Of a DNA stretch of 64,000 bases, positions 29,101 to 37,143 are shown one piece after another (the stretch's first letter is position 1; each line of letters starts with the position of its first letter). The stretch comes from Flammeovirga sp. SJP92 (GTDB lineage Bacteria; Bacteroidota; Bacteroidia; Cytophagales; Flammeovirgaceae): positions 124,001 through 188,000 of the forward strand of contig NZ_LQAQ01000116.1 in assembly GCF_001583495.1 (NCBI RefSeq), in the 5' to 3' direction. The notes beneath the pieces were generated by a model. The model was given only the letters and a program-made list of their open reading frames with translations. It had not been told where the DNA came from and ran no database searches. Made by a program: the position numbers and the translations under genes.

Positions 29101-30297
29101 CTTCTGAACAATGCCTTTAAGTTTACCAAGACGGGAGATAAAATTACACTGACTTACGGAATTGAAAAGGATCAATTGGTCTTTTCTGTCAATGATACTG
29201 GGGCAGGGATCAAACCAAAAGATCTTCCTTACGTTTTTGAACGATATTATCAGTCAGAAGATGTCAATACAGCTACAGTAGGTTCGGGTATTGGTTTGGC
29301 TTTTTCGAAGAGAATTGTTGAATTGCATTATGGTTCCATCTCGGTGGAAAGCAAAGTAAAAGAGTCAACTACTTTTAAAGTGATATTGCCAGTAGAGGTA
29401 AGTCTGGAAGATACTTTCAATGAAGAACGATTGCAAGAGATTCTCACCTTAGAAACGGATGATGAGAAACAAAGAACTTTACCAAAAGGTATCGAACTTC
29501 CAGAGAGTTTGAAAGATGAAACATTGAAAGAATTAAATGTGTATTACGTTGAAGATAATAAAGACCTTAGAGACTTTGTTCATTCTTCGCTTTCAGAGTA
29601 TTTTAATGTAACGTCTTTTGTCAATGGTCGACAATGCAAAGAAGCGGTAGAGGAAGAGTGGCCTGACTTGATTATCAGTGATATATTAATGCCAGAATTA
29701 AACGGTTTAGAACTTTGTAAAGGAATCAAAGCCGACATCAGAACCAGTCACATTCCGGTAATTCTACTTACGTCAAGATCATCTGTTGATGATCAAGTTT
29801 CTGGCTTTGAAAGTGGTGCGGATGCATATATCAGCAAGCCTTTTGACCTGAAACATCTGATTGCAACAGCACAAATGTTATTGAAGAACCGCCGACAGTT
29901 GAGAGAGCGTTTTAGAATTGACTTCCCTGTAGAAGTAGAGAAGAAAAACAATAATAAGAGCGAAAGGGTATTTATGGAAAAACTATATGCCCTGATGGAA
30001 AAACACCTTGATGATGAAGAGTTGGATATTAATATTTTCATTAAAGAGTTGCACCTCAACCGTACTCATTTTTACCAAAAAGTGAAGTCGATCACCAATT
30101 ATACTCCTTATGAATTATTGAAGCTCTATAGGCTCAAGAAAGCGGCAGAAATGTTGGTCAATGAAAAGCTAACCGTTTCCGAAGTGTACTTGAGAACTGG
30201 CTTTAAGAGCAGAACACACTTCAGCCGAATGTTCAAAGAACATTACGGAATTACTCCAGGGAAATACGGTAAGGAACATCATGCGGAAGTTGAGTGA
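26200..30297 (+). CDS. Hybrid two-component system regulator (HTCS) of the glycan locus
   Basis: A 1365-residue one-protein signalling system. A signal peptide is followed by a periplasmic sensor of about 14 propeller repeats (for example DHNGLLWVGTFDGLNSYDG) and a Y_Y_Y domain near 715-790. One membrane helix spans about 798-822. A histidine kinase core has phospho-acceptor His854 in NIAHEFRTPLT and a GSGIGLAFSKRIVELHYG ATP lid. The receiver domain has Asp1161 in ISDILMPELNG. An AraC-type DNA-binding domain forms the last 100 residues. Such proteins sense an oligosaccharide in the periplasm and activate neighbouring genes. The ATG at 26200 is preferred to two TTG codons before it. Confidence 0.95.
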   Translation: MKRIITQIVLLVWVGLIPIVCSAQDEYFERGILNAYSMPQGLSHYGVTSLLEDHNGLLWVGTFDGLNSYDGFEFKTFRNVKNLNSNRIRSLFQDEDHKIWIGTGHGLSNFDYSTQHFESVYLTQTKKGVKTGPIIRQVSKFKHYILCTTEKQGLLFFDPKTNKLKNNIALSESVIAYKALPLDNNNLLVATSRGLYKVNYPNRTKTLIEGTRIDKYLDIVKYDDHRYYCVANNGLVIMDYSKDSIQSKHILIHQKFQTIHIDASKNIWLGHKELGIYKTTKEELDNIGRRAILEKEIYPIYRVSTMISNEKGNFWAGSFRKGLYHLPTKKYNFKYSNLKSNNQPGEWSNHVLNLQKWTDTNVLINVHFRGILNFNTQTNSIESLPPHIQDLDGKPNSSLILDNKGGQFLKKQGKLTRIFYYTEALKKWVPLISKLTPEFASIKMKGVALDKYGYHWMACSEGLYRLKLSKEGKIEDIQFMEVYKGFLSKEIKDVRCIYEDPKYNFIWVGTRHDGLIRINNNPKRDLNKMRKVQFVHNPENKYSISNNFVSSILRLENGELWVGTEEGGLCLVENSQLACVFKSFKEKDGLDNNIVKSILPDKQNRLWITTNKGLNAFDLKTRKFRNYTIGDGVPISPFEPSSAILRNDELIFSGGNGVLYFDPNQIHEEDEMPNLLLGDFRLFNTKVNVLDTLDDQVVLQKGLNETEKIELNYDQNVFSFEIISLHYSNKKGNLIRYRLLPQEEEWVTTASEVKWASFNGLPPGKYVFEVAVSNSKKEWSPSKKIEIVIHPPYWKTPLAYLIYIVLIALILIVVIRVILKMNKIEHDLQIEQMDKERIDELNKTRTRMFMNIAHEFRTPLTLISGPLQVLIKIFESNNDAYKHLSLIESQSKKMFQLVNQVQDFQKAEQSLLKLKITSFDFTALINEVKKGFDQMAEHTERKFEVIGEANQLFVLADRQKLEIVLNNLLNNAFKFTKTGDKITLTYGIEKDQLVFSVNDTGAGIKPKDLPYVFERYYQSEDVNTATVGSGIGLAFSKRIVELHYGSISVESKVKESTTFKVILPVEVSLEDTFNEERLQEILTLETDDEKQRTLPKGIELPESLKDETLKELNVYYVEDNKDLRDFVHSSLSEYFNVTSFVNGRQCKEAVEEEWPDLIISDILMPELNGLELCKGIKADIRTSHIPVILLTSRSSVDDQVSGFESGADAYISKPFDLKHLIATAQMLLKNRRQLRERFRIDFPVEVEKKNNNKSERVFMEKLYALMEKHLDDEELDINIFIKELHLNRTHFYQKVKSITNYTPYELLKLYRLKKAAEMLVNEKLTVSEVYLRTGFKSRTHFSRMFKEHYGITPGKYGKEHHAEVE

Positions 30298-30349
30298 TCC
30301 CAAAAGCCTATCATTTCAATTATGGGTCCACGACACCTGTTTACGTTAT

Positions 30350-30412
30350 CAACCTTCAAGACTTCAGTCTTGATAAGGTTGCTCTATCACCTACCCATAG
30401 TTTTAACTATGG
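30350..30412. repeat. Two adjacent hairpins
   Basis: The first hairpin (30350-30381) has arms CAACCTTCAAGACT and AGTCTTG-AT-AAGGTTG, with a two-base loop. The second (30395-30412) is CCATAGTT / AACTATGG, also with a two-base loop. Neither has a T tract. Small paired hairpins like these are found at the ends of IS200/IS605-type elements; here no transposase accompanies them. Confidence 0.4.
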
Positions 30413-30444
30413 TGTACAAAACATATCATTTCTTTTTATTGATG

Positions 30445-30472
30445 CGGGCGGTCTTATAAGATCGCCCGTTTT
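30445..30472 (+). terminator. Rho-independent terminator of the HTCS gene
   Basis: The GC-rich stem CGGGCGGTCTTA / TAAGATCGCCCG (one G-T pair), with almost no loop, is followed by TTTTA. The 403 bases between the HTCS gene and GH110 hold this, the two hairpins at 30350-30412 and presumably the GH110 promoter. Confidence 0.85.
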
Positions 30473-30699
30473 ACTTCACCAAAAAACAATTTGTCATCAC
30501 CAATTTAATAATGTATAACCCTTGAAATTCAGTGAATTGTATGCTATGACACACTAGATTTACTGCCACATACTGTTGTTTTTAAGGTTTACATCACATT
30601 TGTATTGTGAAAGAATTATTACAGATCTCAATCGTAACAACCTTCAAAGAAATACGTATTGCGGTCAATTAAATTATGGAGACTACTAAAACATAGCAG

Positions 30700-32577
30700 A
30701 TGAAAACATTAAAGAAATTAATAGTAATCGTTTCTCTTCTGATTTCGGTATCTGGATTTTGTGCAAAACCAAAACAGATCATTCAGGTTAAAAATTCACC
30801 GTTGATTACTGAGGATGCAACACCTTATGTATTACAACAGCTGAAAAAAAACAAAGGAGCAAATGCCATACAATTTGAAAAGGGAACGTATCATTTTTAT
30901 CCTGATAAAGGACAAAATAAGTTTGTATACATTTCTAACCATAAAGACGTATTTGTAAGCTTAGCGTTTCCAATTGATAGCTTCAAAGACTTTACGATTG
31001 ATGGGCAAGGTTCAACTTTTATTTTTCATGGAAAGATGATTCCATTTTTGGTGGATGATTCTGAAAATATTACAATTAAAAATGTGAAAATAGATTGGGC
31101 AATGGCATTCCATAGTGAAGGAGAGATCATTGCTCACCATAAAGAGGAACATGCTTTTGATGTGCGTTTTAGTGATGACTACCCTTATGATATCAGAAAT
31201 GAGCAAATCTTTTTTATCAAAGAATACTATGAACATGATCTAGGACAGACCATTTTATATGATAAAAAAAGACATGCAGTCTCATACAACAATAAGAAAA
31301 CAAGTCCTATCTCTACATCCCAAAAATCAACAACTCAACATGGCGTTGATCAAGTGAAATACAAATATAAGGTGGATAAAAGTGATCTTACACTTCGTAA
31401 AGTGGGTGTAGAAAGCAGATTGAAGGTAAAAGAAATTGAGCCAGGTATAGTACGTTTTTACAATCACAAAAAAGGTCTGCCACCTATTGGAGATATTTTG
31501 TCGACGAAAGGTCAGCAAGGCGAAAATAGAGTAGCACCGGGCATTAGAGTGAACAATACGAAGCAGTTCAATCTTAAAAATGTTATAATTCATCATGCTG
31601 GTGGAATGGGCTTTTTGGTGGAGAATTCTGAAGATATTTTTATAGACCAATTGACGATTTCTCCTTCAGGCAATAGAATGGTTTCGACTACTGCCGATGC
31701 CACTCACTTTGTAGGGTGTAGAGGAATGATTAAAATGACCAATTCATTATTAGAAAATCAGTTGGATGATTGTATCAATATTCACGGAGCATACCAAGAA
31801 GTGGTAGAAAACCTAGGTGCTAAAAAATTGGGTATCAGAATGGGACATCACCAACAAGAAGGTTTTGTGATCGGAAGAAAAGGCGATAAAATTGGTTTTG
31901 TTAGAATTGAAGATTCATTTGCTCCTTTTGCAGAATTGACAATTGAATCTATTGAAATGATCAATCAACGTTATCAAGTGATTACTTTTAAAGAGAAAGT
32001 GCCTGCTGAAGTGAAACAAGGAGATTACATTGAAAACTTGACCGCTTACCCTGAAGTGGTACTTATCAATAATAAATTCCAGGGGAATAGAGCAAGAGGA
32101 GTGTTATTATCGACCCCTAAAAAAGCGTTGGTGAAAGACAACTATTTTCATTCAGAAATGGATGCCATTTTCTTACCAGTGGAAAGTTCAAAATGGTATG
32201 AATCAGGAGCTCAGTCTAATTTAGTGATTGAGGGGAACACATTTGACAACTGTAATTTTGGAGGGACAAGCAGAGGAATTATTCGTTTGGTGACGGATGA
32301 AGAGAATGAAAACATCGCTTTCCATAATATTACAATCAGAAATAATACATTTAAGATGTTTGATAATCTGGTACTTGAAGTGAGCAATACGGACCAACTT
32401 CTTTTTGAAAATAATAAGATTTTATCTAGTAATGTATTTCCTCAATTGTATCCTGAAAACCCTGCATTTATTATCAAATCTTCCAAAAATGTAGTGTTCA
32501 AGAACAACGATTTTCAAGGAAAAGCAACTAAAATGATGGAGTGTGACGAAAGTACTGTTAACGTTGATTTTCAATAA
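30700..32577 (+). CDS. GH110-like alpha-1,3-galactosidase (right-handed beta-helix)
   Basis: A 625-aa secreted protein with a signal peptide ending near FCAKP and parallel beta-helix repeats throughout. It carries the pattern I associate with GH110: FTIDGQGSTFIFHGKMIPFL with SENITIKNVKIDW near residue 98-133. The segment STTADATHFVGCRG (Asp333) and QLDDCINIHGAY (Asp356, Asp357) hold the likely acidic catalytic residues. GH110 enzymes are inverting exo-alpha-galactosidases for terminal alpha-1,3-galactose, and marine members act on carrageenan-type glycans. Three bases separate it from the following sulfatase. The family call is from memory of motifs; another polysaccharide-lyase-like beta-helix is the alternative. 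Confidence 0.75.
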   Translation: MKTLKKLIVIVSLLISVSGFCAKPKQIIQVKNSPLITEDATPYVLQQLKKNKGANAIQFEKGTYHFYPDKGQNKFVYISNHKDVFVSLAFPIDSFKDFTIDGQGSTFIFHGKMIPFLVDDSENITIKNVKIDWAMAFHSEGEIIAHHKEEHAFDVRFSDDYPYDIRNEQIFFIKEYYEHDLGQTILYDKKRHAVSYNNKKTSPISTSQKSTTQHGVDQVKYKYKVDKSDLTLRKVGVESRLKVKEIEPGIVRFYNHKKGLPPIGDILSTKGQQGENRVAPGIRVNNTKQFNLKNVIIHHAGGMGFLVENSEDIFIDQLTISPSGNRMVSTTADATHFVGCRGMIKMTNSLLENQLDDCINIHGAYQEVVENLGAKKLGIRMGHHQQEGFVIGRKGDKIGFVRIEDSFAPFAELTIESIEMINQRYQVITFKEKVPAEVKQGDYIENLTAYPEVVLINNKFQGNRARGVLLSTPKKALVKDNYFHSEMDAIFLPVESSKWYESGAQSNLVIEGNTFDNCNFGGTSRGIIRLVTDEENENIAFHNITIRNNTFKMFDNLVLEVSNTDQLLFENNKILSSNVFPQLYPENPAFIIKSSKNVVFKNNDFQGKATKMMECDESTVNVDFQ

Positions 32578-32580
32578 GAA

Positions 32581-34077
32581 ATGAAAAAAATAATAGTACA
32601 GCTATTGGGTATGTGTATGTTCATATCCAATAGCATCTTAGCACAAGACCGTCCGAATATATTGTTGGTTATGGCCGAAGATATCAGTAATGATTTGGCT
32701 TGCTATGGAATGCCAGCGGTAAAAACACCGACATTTGATTTATTGGCAAAAGAAGGAATTCGTTACACCAATTGCATAGGCACCAATTCGATTTGCTCCC
32801 CCAGTAGATCAGCTTTGATGCTGGGTGTACATCAGAATATCACCAACACACACAATCATAGAAGTAACCGAAAAGTGGCTTTGGATGAGCCATATACGCC
32901 TATTACAAAATTACTTTCTGAAGCAGGTTACCGTACCATTGTAGGTAGTCAATTGGTGATGAAAAAAGGTGAGAAAATCGACTGTAATTTCAAACATCAA
33001 ACTACAGGTGATTATGATGGAACGACAGATTTTGGGCTTTTTGATGCGAGATCTGTTGCTTTAAAAAGTGATGGAAAACCCTTCTTCGCACAAGTGCAAT
33101 TAAAAGTGACGCATAGAGGGAGTTGGTGGAACGACATCAGAGCAAAATCGACACATCCTGTTGATCCTGCAAAGGTGGTTTTACCGCCATTTTTAGCAGA
33201 TACTCCAGAGATCAGATTGGATTGGGCTACGTACCTTGATCAAATTGAATACGCGGATCAAGAAATGAAAATGTTGATGGATCAATTAAAGGAAAATGGA
33301 GTAGATAAGAATACTGTTATCATTTTTATGGGCGATAATGGCAGGGCCAATATCAGAGGAAAAGGGTATGTCTATGATTCAGGTTTGAGAATTCCATTAA
33401 TCATTCATTATCCAAAGGTTTTCAAAAAAGGAAAAGTGGACCAACAGTTATGTACATTCACGGATATATCCGCCACTATTCTTGATATCGCACAAGTTGC
33501 ATTACCGGATTATTGCACGGGTTCATCATTGTTTGATGAAAATGAAAGAACGTATGTGTATTCGGCAAGGGATATTTGGGATGAAGTGAAAGACCGTTCA
33601 AGAGCCATCACTACGCAACGTTTCAAATACATTAAAAACTATATGCCTGAAGTGCCTTATGATGCTCATCAAGCGTATTTGGAATACAACCGACCAGCCG
33701 TTCATGTGATGCGACGATTAAATTCTGAAGGTCAATTGAACAATGTTCAAGCTTATTTTTTCAATCCTCAAAAAGAGTCTGAAGAACTGTATGATTTAAA
33801 AAATGATCCAGATGAATTGGTCAATCTAGCCCAGAACCCAAAGTATAAAAAAGAGTTGCAAAAACTCAGAGGGTACATGGAAGAGTGGCAGTCAACGCAT
33901 CAAGACAGAGGCTTTGAAGAGGTAAAACCTGATGGGACGAAAGGTGTTGCTTTTGTGAAATACCTAAAGGAGCATCAGCCTGAAATATGGTCTCAATTGG
34001 AAGAGGGAAAGCTCTTGGATTTATCAGCGGAGCAAATTGATTTCTCTAAAAATTATTATAAAAAGAAAACAAAATAA
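32581..34077 (+). CDS. S1-family sulfatase, secreted
   Basis: A 498-aa sulfatase with signal peptide ending NSILAQ. The metal-binding start is NILLVMAEDISNDLACYG, and the maturation motif CSPSRS has Cys72 as the formylglycine precursor. The second half carries IIFMGDNGRANIRGKGYVYDSG and DDSEELYDL-type ending elements. The AED-S-N-D-L-A-C-Y-G opening resembles sulfamidase-like members. It is the second gene of a three-gene operon, 3 bases after GH110 and overlapping the next gene by 1 base, so the three products probably work on the same glycan. Confidence 0.92.
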   Translation: MKKIIVQLLGMCMFISNSILAQDRPNILLVMAEDISNDLACYGMPAVKTPTFDLLAKEGIRYTNCIGTNSICSPSRSALMLGVHQNITNTHNHRSNRKVALDEPYTPITKLLSEAGYRTIVGSQLVMKKGEKIDCNFKHQTTGDYDGTTDFGLFDARSVALKSDGKPFFAQVQLKVTHRGSWWNDIRAKSTHPVDPAKVVLPPFLADTPEIRLDWATYLDQIEYADQEMKMLMDQLKENGVDKNTVIIFMGDNGRANIRGKGYVYDSGLRIPLIIHYPKVFKKGKVDQQLCTFTDISATILDIAQVALPDYCTGSSLFDENERTYVYSARDIWDEVKDRSRAITTQRFKYIKNYMPEVPYDAHQAYLEYNRPAVHVMRRLNSEGQLNNVQAYFFNPQKESEELYDLKNDPDELVNLAQNPKYKKELQKLRGYMEEWQSTHQDRGFEEVKPDGTKGVAFVKYLKEHQPEIWSQLEEGKLLDLSAEQIDFSKNYYKKKTK

Positions 34078-35627
34078 TGAAGTTAAGAATCTTATTGTTG
34101 TTAGGGGCTGTCATTGCTTACGGATGCAGTACAACAAAACCTGAGAAGGAAAAAAGCACTTCTGACAAGCCAAATATTTTATTGATTTATCTGGATGATT
34201 TAGGTTATGGAGATATGGGAGCGTATGGAGCTTCCAAAAATTTGAAAACGCCTAACATGGATTTCCTAGCTCAAAATGGAGTACAGTTTACAAATGGTTA
34301 TGCCACTTCTGCTACCTGTACACCTAGTAGATATGGTTTGTTGACGGGAACTTATCCATGGAAAAATACAAATGCCAAAATCCTACCGGGAACGGCTCCA
34401 TTGATTATTGGAACGGATCAATTAACGATTCCAAAAATGCTCAAATCACAAGGTTATGCTACAGGAATTGTAGGTAAATGGCACTTAGGTTTGGGTAATG
34501 GTAATGTGAACTGGAACGCTACAATTTCTCCAGGTCCCAATGAGGTAGGTTTTGATGAAAGTTACATCATGGCGGCCACACAAGACAGAGTACCTACCGT
34601 TTATATTGAAAATAATAAAGTGGTTGGTTTAGATCCGAATGATCCAATAGAAGTAGATTACAAAGAAAACTTTGAAGGAGAACCCACGGCAAAAACAAAC
34701 CCTGAAATGTTGGACATGAAATGGCATCACGGTCATAATAATAGTATTGTCAACGGAATTCCAAGAATTGGATTTATGAAAGGCGGTGCTTCTGCTAAAT
34801 GGGACGACTACAAAATGGCAGATCATTTCCTTGACAAAGCGAAACAATACATTCAGAGCCACAAAAGTGAGCCGTTCTTCTTGTATTATGCATTACAACA
34901 GCCCCACGTGCCTAGAACTCCTCACCCTAGGTTTAAAGGGAAATCAGGAATGGGACCAAGAGGAGATGCTATCATTGAAGCGGATTGGTGTATTGGTGAA
35001 ATCATCAACACATTGAAAAAGGAAGGGCTTTTAGAAAATACATTGGTGATTTTGTCAAGTGATAATGGCCCTGTATTAAACGATGGTTACTATGACGATG
35101 CGGAGGAAAAACTGGGTGATCATCAACCTGCCGGTGTATTGAGAGGAGGAAAATACAGTTTGTTTGAGGCAGGAGCACGAGTTCCTTTCTTAACGTATTG
35201 GAAAGGGAAAATCAAGCCTTTAAAATCAGATGCCATTGTTTGCCAAATGGATTTGTTAGCCTCTATCGCTTCGTTAGTCGGAAGTGAACAAATAACAGAA
35301 GACAGTCAAGATCTTTTAAATGCTTTCTTAGGTCAAACAACAGTAGGAAGGGAGGAATTGGTATTAGAAGCCACTTCAAGAACTGCCTTCAGAAAAAATG
35401 ATTGGATGTTGATCCCTCCCTATAAAGGGCCTACTTCTTTGAAAAAAGTAAAAATCGAAATTGGAAACGACAACGAAATGCAATTGTACAATTTGAAAGA
35501 AGACCCTTCGCAAACAAACAATCTAGCAAAAGTTCATCCCGATAAGGTAAAACAAATGCTAGAAGCGTTCAAAGCTATAAGGGGAGAGGATTACAACAAA
35601 TCTACCAAAGTGTATAAGCTTAGATAA
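34077..35627 (+). CDS. S1-family arylsulfatase, lipoprotein, resembling galactose-6-sulfatases
   Basis: A 516-aa lipoprotein sulfatase (leader MKLRILLLLGAVIAYGC, lipid on Cys17). The maturation motif CTPSRYG has Cys81. Long diagnostic stretches are GKWHLGLGNGNVNWNATISP, PGPNEVGFDESYIMAATQDR and HHGHNNSIVNGIPRIGFMKG, which I associate with the S1_15 group, where characterised members act on galactose/GalNAc 6-sulfate. The start ATG shares one base with the stop of the previous sulfatase (TAATG), indicating translational coupling. It closes the operon and is followed by a terminator. Confidence 0.92.
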   Translation: MKLRILLLLGAVIAYGCSTTKPEKEKSTSDKPNILLIYLDDLGYGDMGAYGASKNLKTPNMDFLAQNGVQFTNGYATSATCTPSRYGLLTGTYPWKNTNAKILPGTAPLIIGTDQLTIPKMLKSQGYATGIVGKWHLGLGNGNVNWNATISPGPNEVGFDESYIMAATQDRVPTVYIENNKVVGLDPNDPIEVDYKENFEGEPTAKTNPEMLDMKWHHGHNNSIVNGIPRIGFMKGGASAKWDDYKMADHFLDKAKQYIQSHKSEPFFLYYALQQPHVPRTPHPRFKGKSGMGPRGDAIIEADWCIGEIINTLKKEGLLENTLVILSSDNGPVLNDGYYDDAEEKLGDHQPAGVLRGGKYSLFEAGARVPFLTYWKGKIKPLKSDAIVCQMDLLASIASLVGSEQITEDSQDLLNAFLGQTTVGREELVLEATSRTAFRKNDWMLIPPYKGPTSLKKVKIEIGNDNEMQLYNLKEDPSQTNNLAKVHPDKVKQMLEAFKAIRGEDYNKSTKVYKLR

Positions 35628-35666
35628 TTATACAATTCACTTACGAGTATTACCCGAAGTAACAAA

Positions 35667-35696
35667 GGGCACCTCATGATTTGGGGTGTCTTTTTT
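35667..35696 (+). terminator. Terminator of the GH110-sulfatase operon
   Basis: The G-T-rich stem GGGCACCTCA / TGGGGTGTC is followed by seven T, 40 bases past the last sulfatase stop. Confidence 0.8.
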
Positions 35697-35748
35697 GCTA
35701 AAATTCTGAACCTATTCCTTTCTTTTTCATAATTTATTTATGCACTTC

Positions 35749-35835
35749 TTAGTGAGCATGATATGTGTTAATGATTTCTGCAATTTGTTCAGCTTGATCT
35801 GCAATCATAAAATGATGACCATTTTCAATATATAT
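35749..35835 (-). pseudogene. C-terminal remnant of an alpha/beta hydrolase
   Basis: Read on the minus strand, the 28 codons directly abutting the mobile element encode IYIENGHHFMIADQAEQIAE and run on to a TAA stop. This is the usual end of an alpha/beta hydrolase, with the catalytic His in GHH and a final amphipathic helix. No start and no body of the enzyme exist next to it. On the far side of the element a minus-strand ATG at 36570 reads MQIT before running into the element, which may be the lost N-terminus (inference). Confidence 0.6.
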
Positions 35836-35887
35836 GTAGGGTCGTTGCATTGCAACGACCGCACGAACCACCGCGAACCACAATCAG
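35836..35887 (+). repeat. Left inverted end of the REP/RAYT element
   Basis: GTAG head (35836-35839), a 21-base palindrome with arms GGTCGTTGCA and TGCAACGACC around a single T (35840-35860), and an inner segment holding CACGAACCA and CGCGAACCACAATCAG (to 35887). Inverted copy at 36505-36556. Confidence 0.85.
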
Positions 35888-35916
35888 TTCCATGTTATTC
35901 ACTCCTTAGAGTGATA

Positions 35917-36447
35917 TTACTTGAAGAAACGATCTTTATTCCAATTCTCAATATTATTGTCAATATAATTTTCAATTCTAACAAAGTCTTTACCATCTCT
36001 GATAATATGGTCATAAAACTTAGGTTGCCATTCAAATGAATATCCTAATCGTCTAGCATGTTTCGTTACAGCAGATTTATATGATCGTACGATTGCTGAT
36101 ATACTTCCTTCTTTTGGAGATGCAGTTGAATAGGATTTATTGTAGGATTTTATTTGAGGAGAGATCAAACTTTGAGTTTCTTTTTTATTTGAGAAATCTC
36201 GAACCTGTAAGATTCCATGTAAATGATTAGGTATAATAACATAAGTACCTAAAGAAATATTTGTTTTAAAAGTGGGAATCTGGTACCAGAAGAGTTCAGC
36301 GATGATACCTACAGGTGAAAGAGTCATTTTACCATTTTCAATTTTTCCGAACTTCGACTTGAAATCTTTTGTACATATTGTGATGAAATAGTCCGCTTCC
36401 CATCGGTAATCCCACTCTGTTAAACGGAGTGTTTGTCTATTTTTCAT
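35917..36447 (-). CDS. REP-associated tyrosine transposase (Y1/HUH family)
   Basis: A 176-aa single-strand transposase of the RAYT branch of the IS200 family. The N-terminus RLTEWDYRWEADYFITICT gives the first strand, the HUH metal motif is NHLHGIL (His75, His77), and the likely nucleophile is Tyr123 in IVRSYKSAVTK. The ending IENYIDNNIENWNKDRFF is common in RAYT proteins. Such proteins cut and join at REP hairpins, here probably those at both ends of its own element. The full length is present with no disruption, so it may still be active. Confidence 0.9.
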   Translation of the reverse strand: MKNRQTLRLTEWDYRWEADYFITICTKDFKSKFGKIENGKMTLSPVGIIAELFWYQIPTFKTNISLGTYVIIPNHLHGILQVRDFSNKKETQSLISPQIKSYNKSYSTASPKEGSISAIVRSYKSAVTKHARRLGYSFEWQPKFYDHIIRDGKDFVRIENYIDNNIENWNKDRFFK

Positions 36448-36504
36448 AGTGATGAATCGTTAGTTTGAGTTTGAAAAGTTCAATAATAATGCCGTTTTGT
36501 GGAG

Positions 36505-36556
36505 CTGATTGTGGTTCGTAGTGGTTCGTGAGGTCGTTGCAATGCAACGACCCTAC
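36505..36556 (-). repeat. Right inverted end of the REP/RAYT element
   Basis: The outer 25 bases (36532-36556) are the exact reverse complement of 35836-35860. The inner 27 bases (36505-36531) match the left end with three substitutions and contain two GTGGTTCG units. Confidence 0.85.
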
Positions 36557-36590
36557 ATAGTAATTTGCATGGTTATTTTTCCTTCATTTC

Positions 36591-36980
36591 TTAAAATTCA
36601 AAATCTTTAATAGGAGAAGAGATATCTACTAATGTTCCACTGGGGTCTTTCAATAATAATCTCCTTTGTCCATAAAAAGTATCAGTAGGTTCACTTACGA
36701 TTTTGAAATTTTCTGACTTTGCAATTGCGAAAAAATCATCAGCACTTTCCACTACAAAAGTGAGGTAGAAACCTTGCGGATTATTTTGAAAGCCTTTGGG
36801 TACGATTTCATTTGTTCGGTCAATAATACCGAGTTCTAGTTTTCCATCTTTTGTAGTAAGGTGAATAAACCAATCACTCTTATATTCAACTTTAAAATCG
36901 AATAATGCGGTGTAGAAATACAGGCTTTCAGCTAAATTATCAGAGCAGATATTGGTCATTAATCGATGGATTGATTTCAT
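36591..36980 (-). CDS. VOC (glyoxalase/bleomycin-resistance-like) protein
   Basis: A 129-aa single-module VOC protein starting TNICSDNLAESLYFYTALFD and ending RRLLLKDPSGTLVDISSP, both typical. The middle carries NNPQGFYLTFVVESADDFF. Two modules normally dimerise to bind a small molecule or metal, but the reaction cannot be predicted. It is transcribed alone, with the REP/RAYT element 32 bases downstream. Confidence 0.85.
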   Translation of the reverse strand: MKSIHRLMTNICSDNLAESLYFYTALFDFKVEYKSDWFIHLTTKDGKLELGIIDRTNEIVPKGFQNNPQGFYLTFVVESADDFFAIAKSENFKIVSEPTDTFYGQRRLLLKDPSGTLVDISSPIKDFEF

Positions 36981-37143
36981 AGTGCTTTTTCGTTTTGGGT
37001 GTTTATTTTTAGGAAAGCTACTATGTCTTTTTCTTTTTTACAATGCTTTAGTTGGGAGGAGTAGAATTTATAAAGCCTTGAAAATTTGAAAAGAGATGAA
37101 AACACCACCCAGCATATCAAAATACACTGAGTGGTCAAGGGTA

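Larger units (their letters stand above)
35833..36559. mobile_element. REP/RAYT-type element with palindromic inverted ends
   Basis: A 727-base unit: a Y1 transposase gene is enclosed by terminal inverted repeats of about 52 bp that differ at only three positions. Each end begins with GTAG and a 10-bp palindrome arm (GGTCGTTGCA), the layout of REP sequences mobilised by REP-associated tyrosine transposases. The inner part of each end carries two copies of a GAACCA-type motif. No target duplication is visible, as expected for Y1 enzymes. It separates two bits of what may have been a single hydrolase gene. Confidence 0.8.

Noticed and set aside
30294-30518. A 74-codon frame after the HTCS gene
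   Set aside because: It is made up of the two hairpins and the terminator; its start overlaps the HTCS stop and its product is not protein-like.
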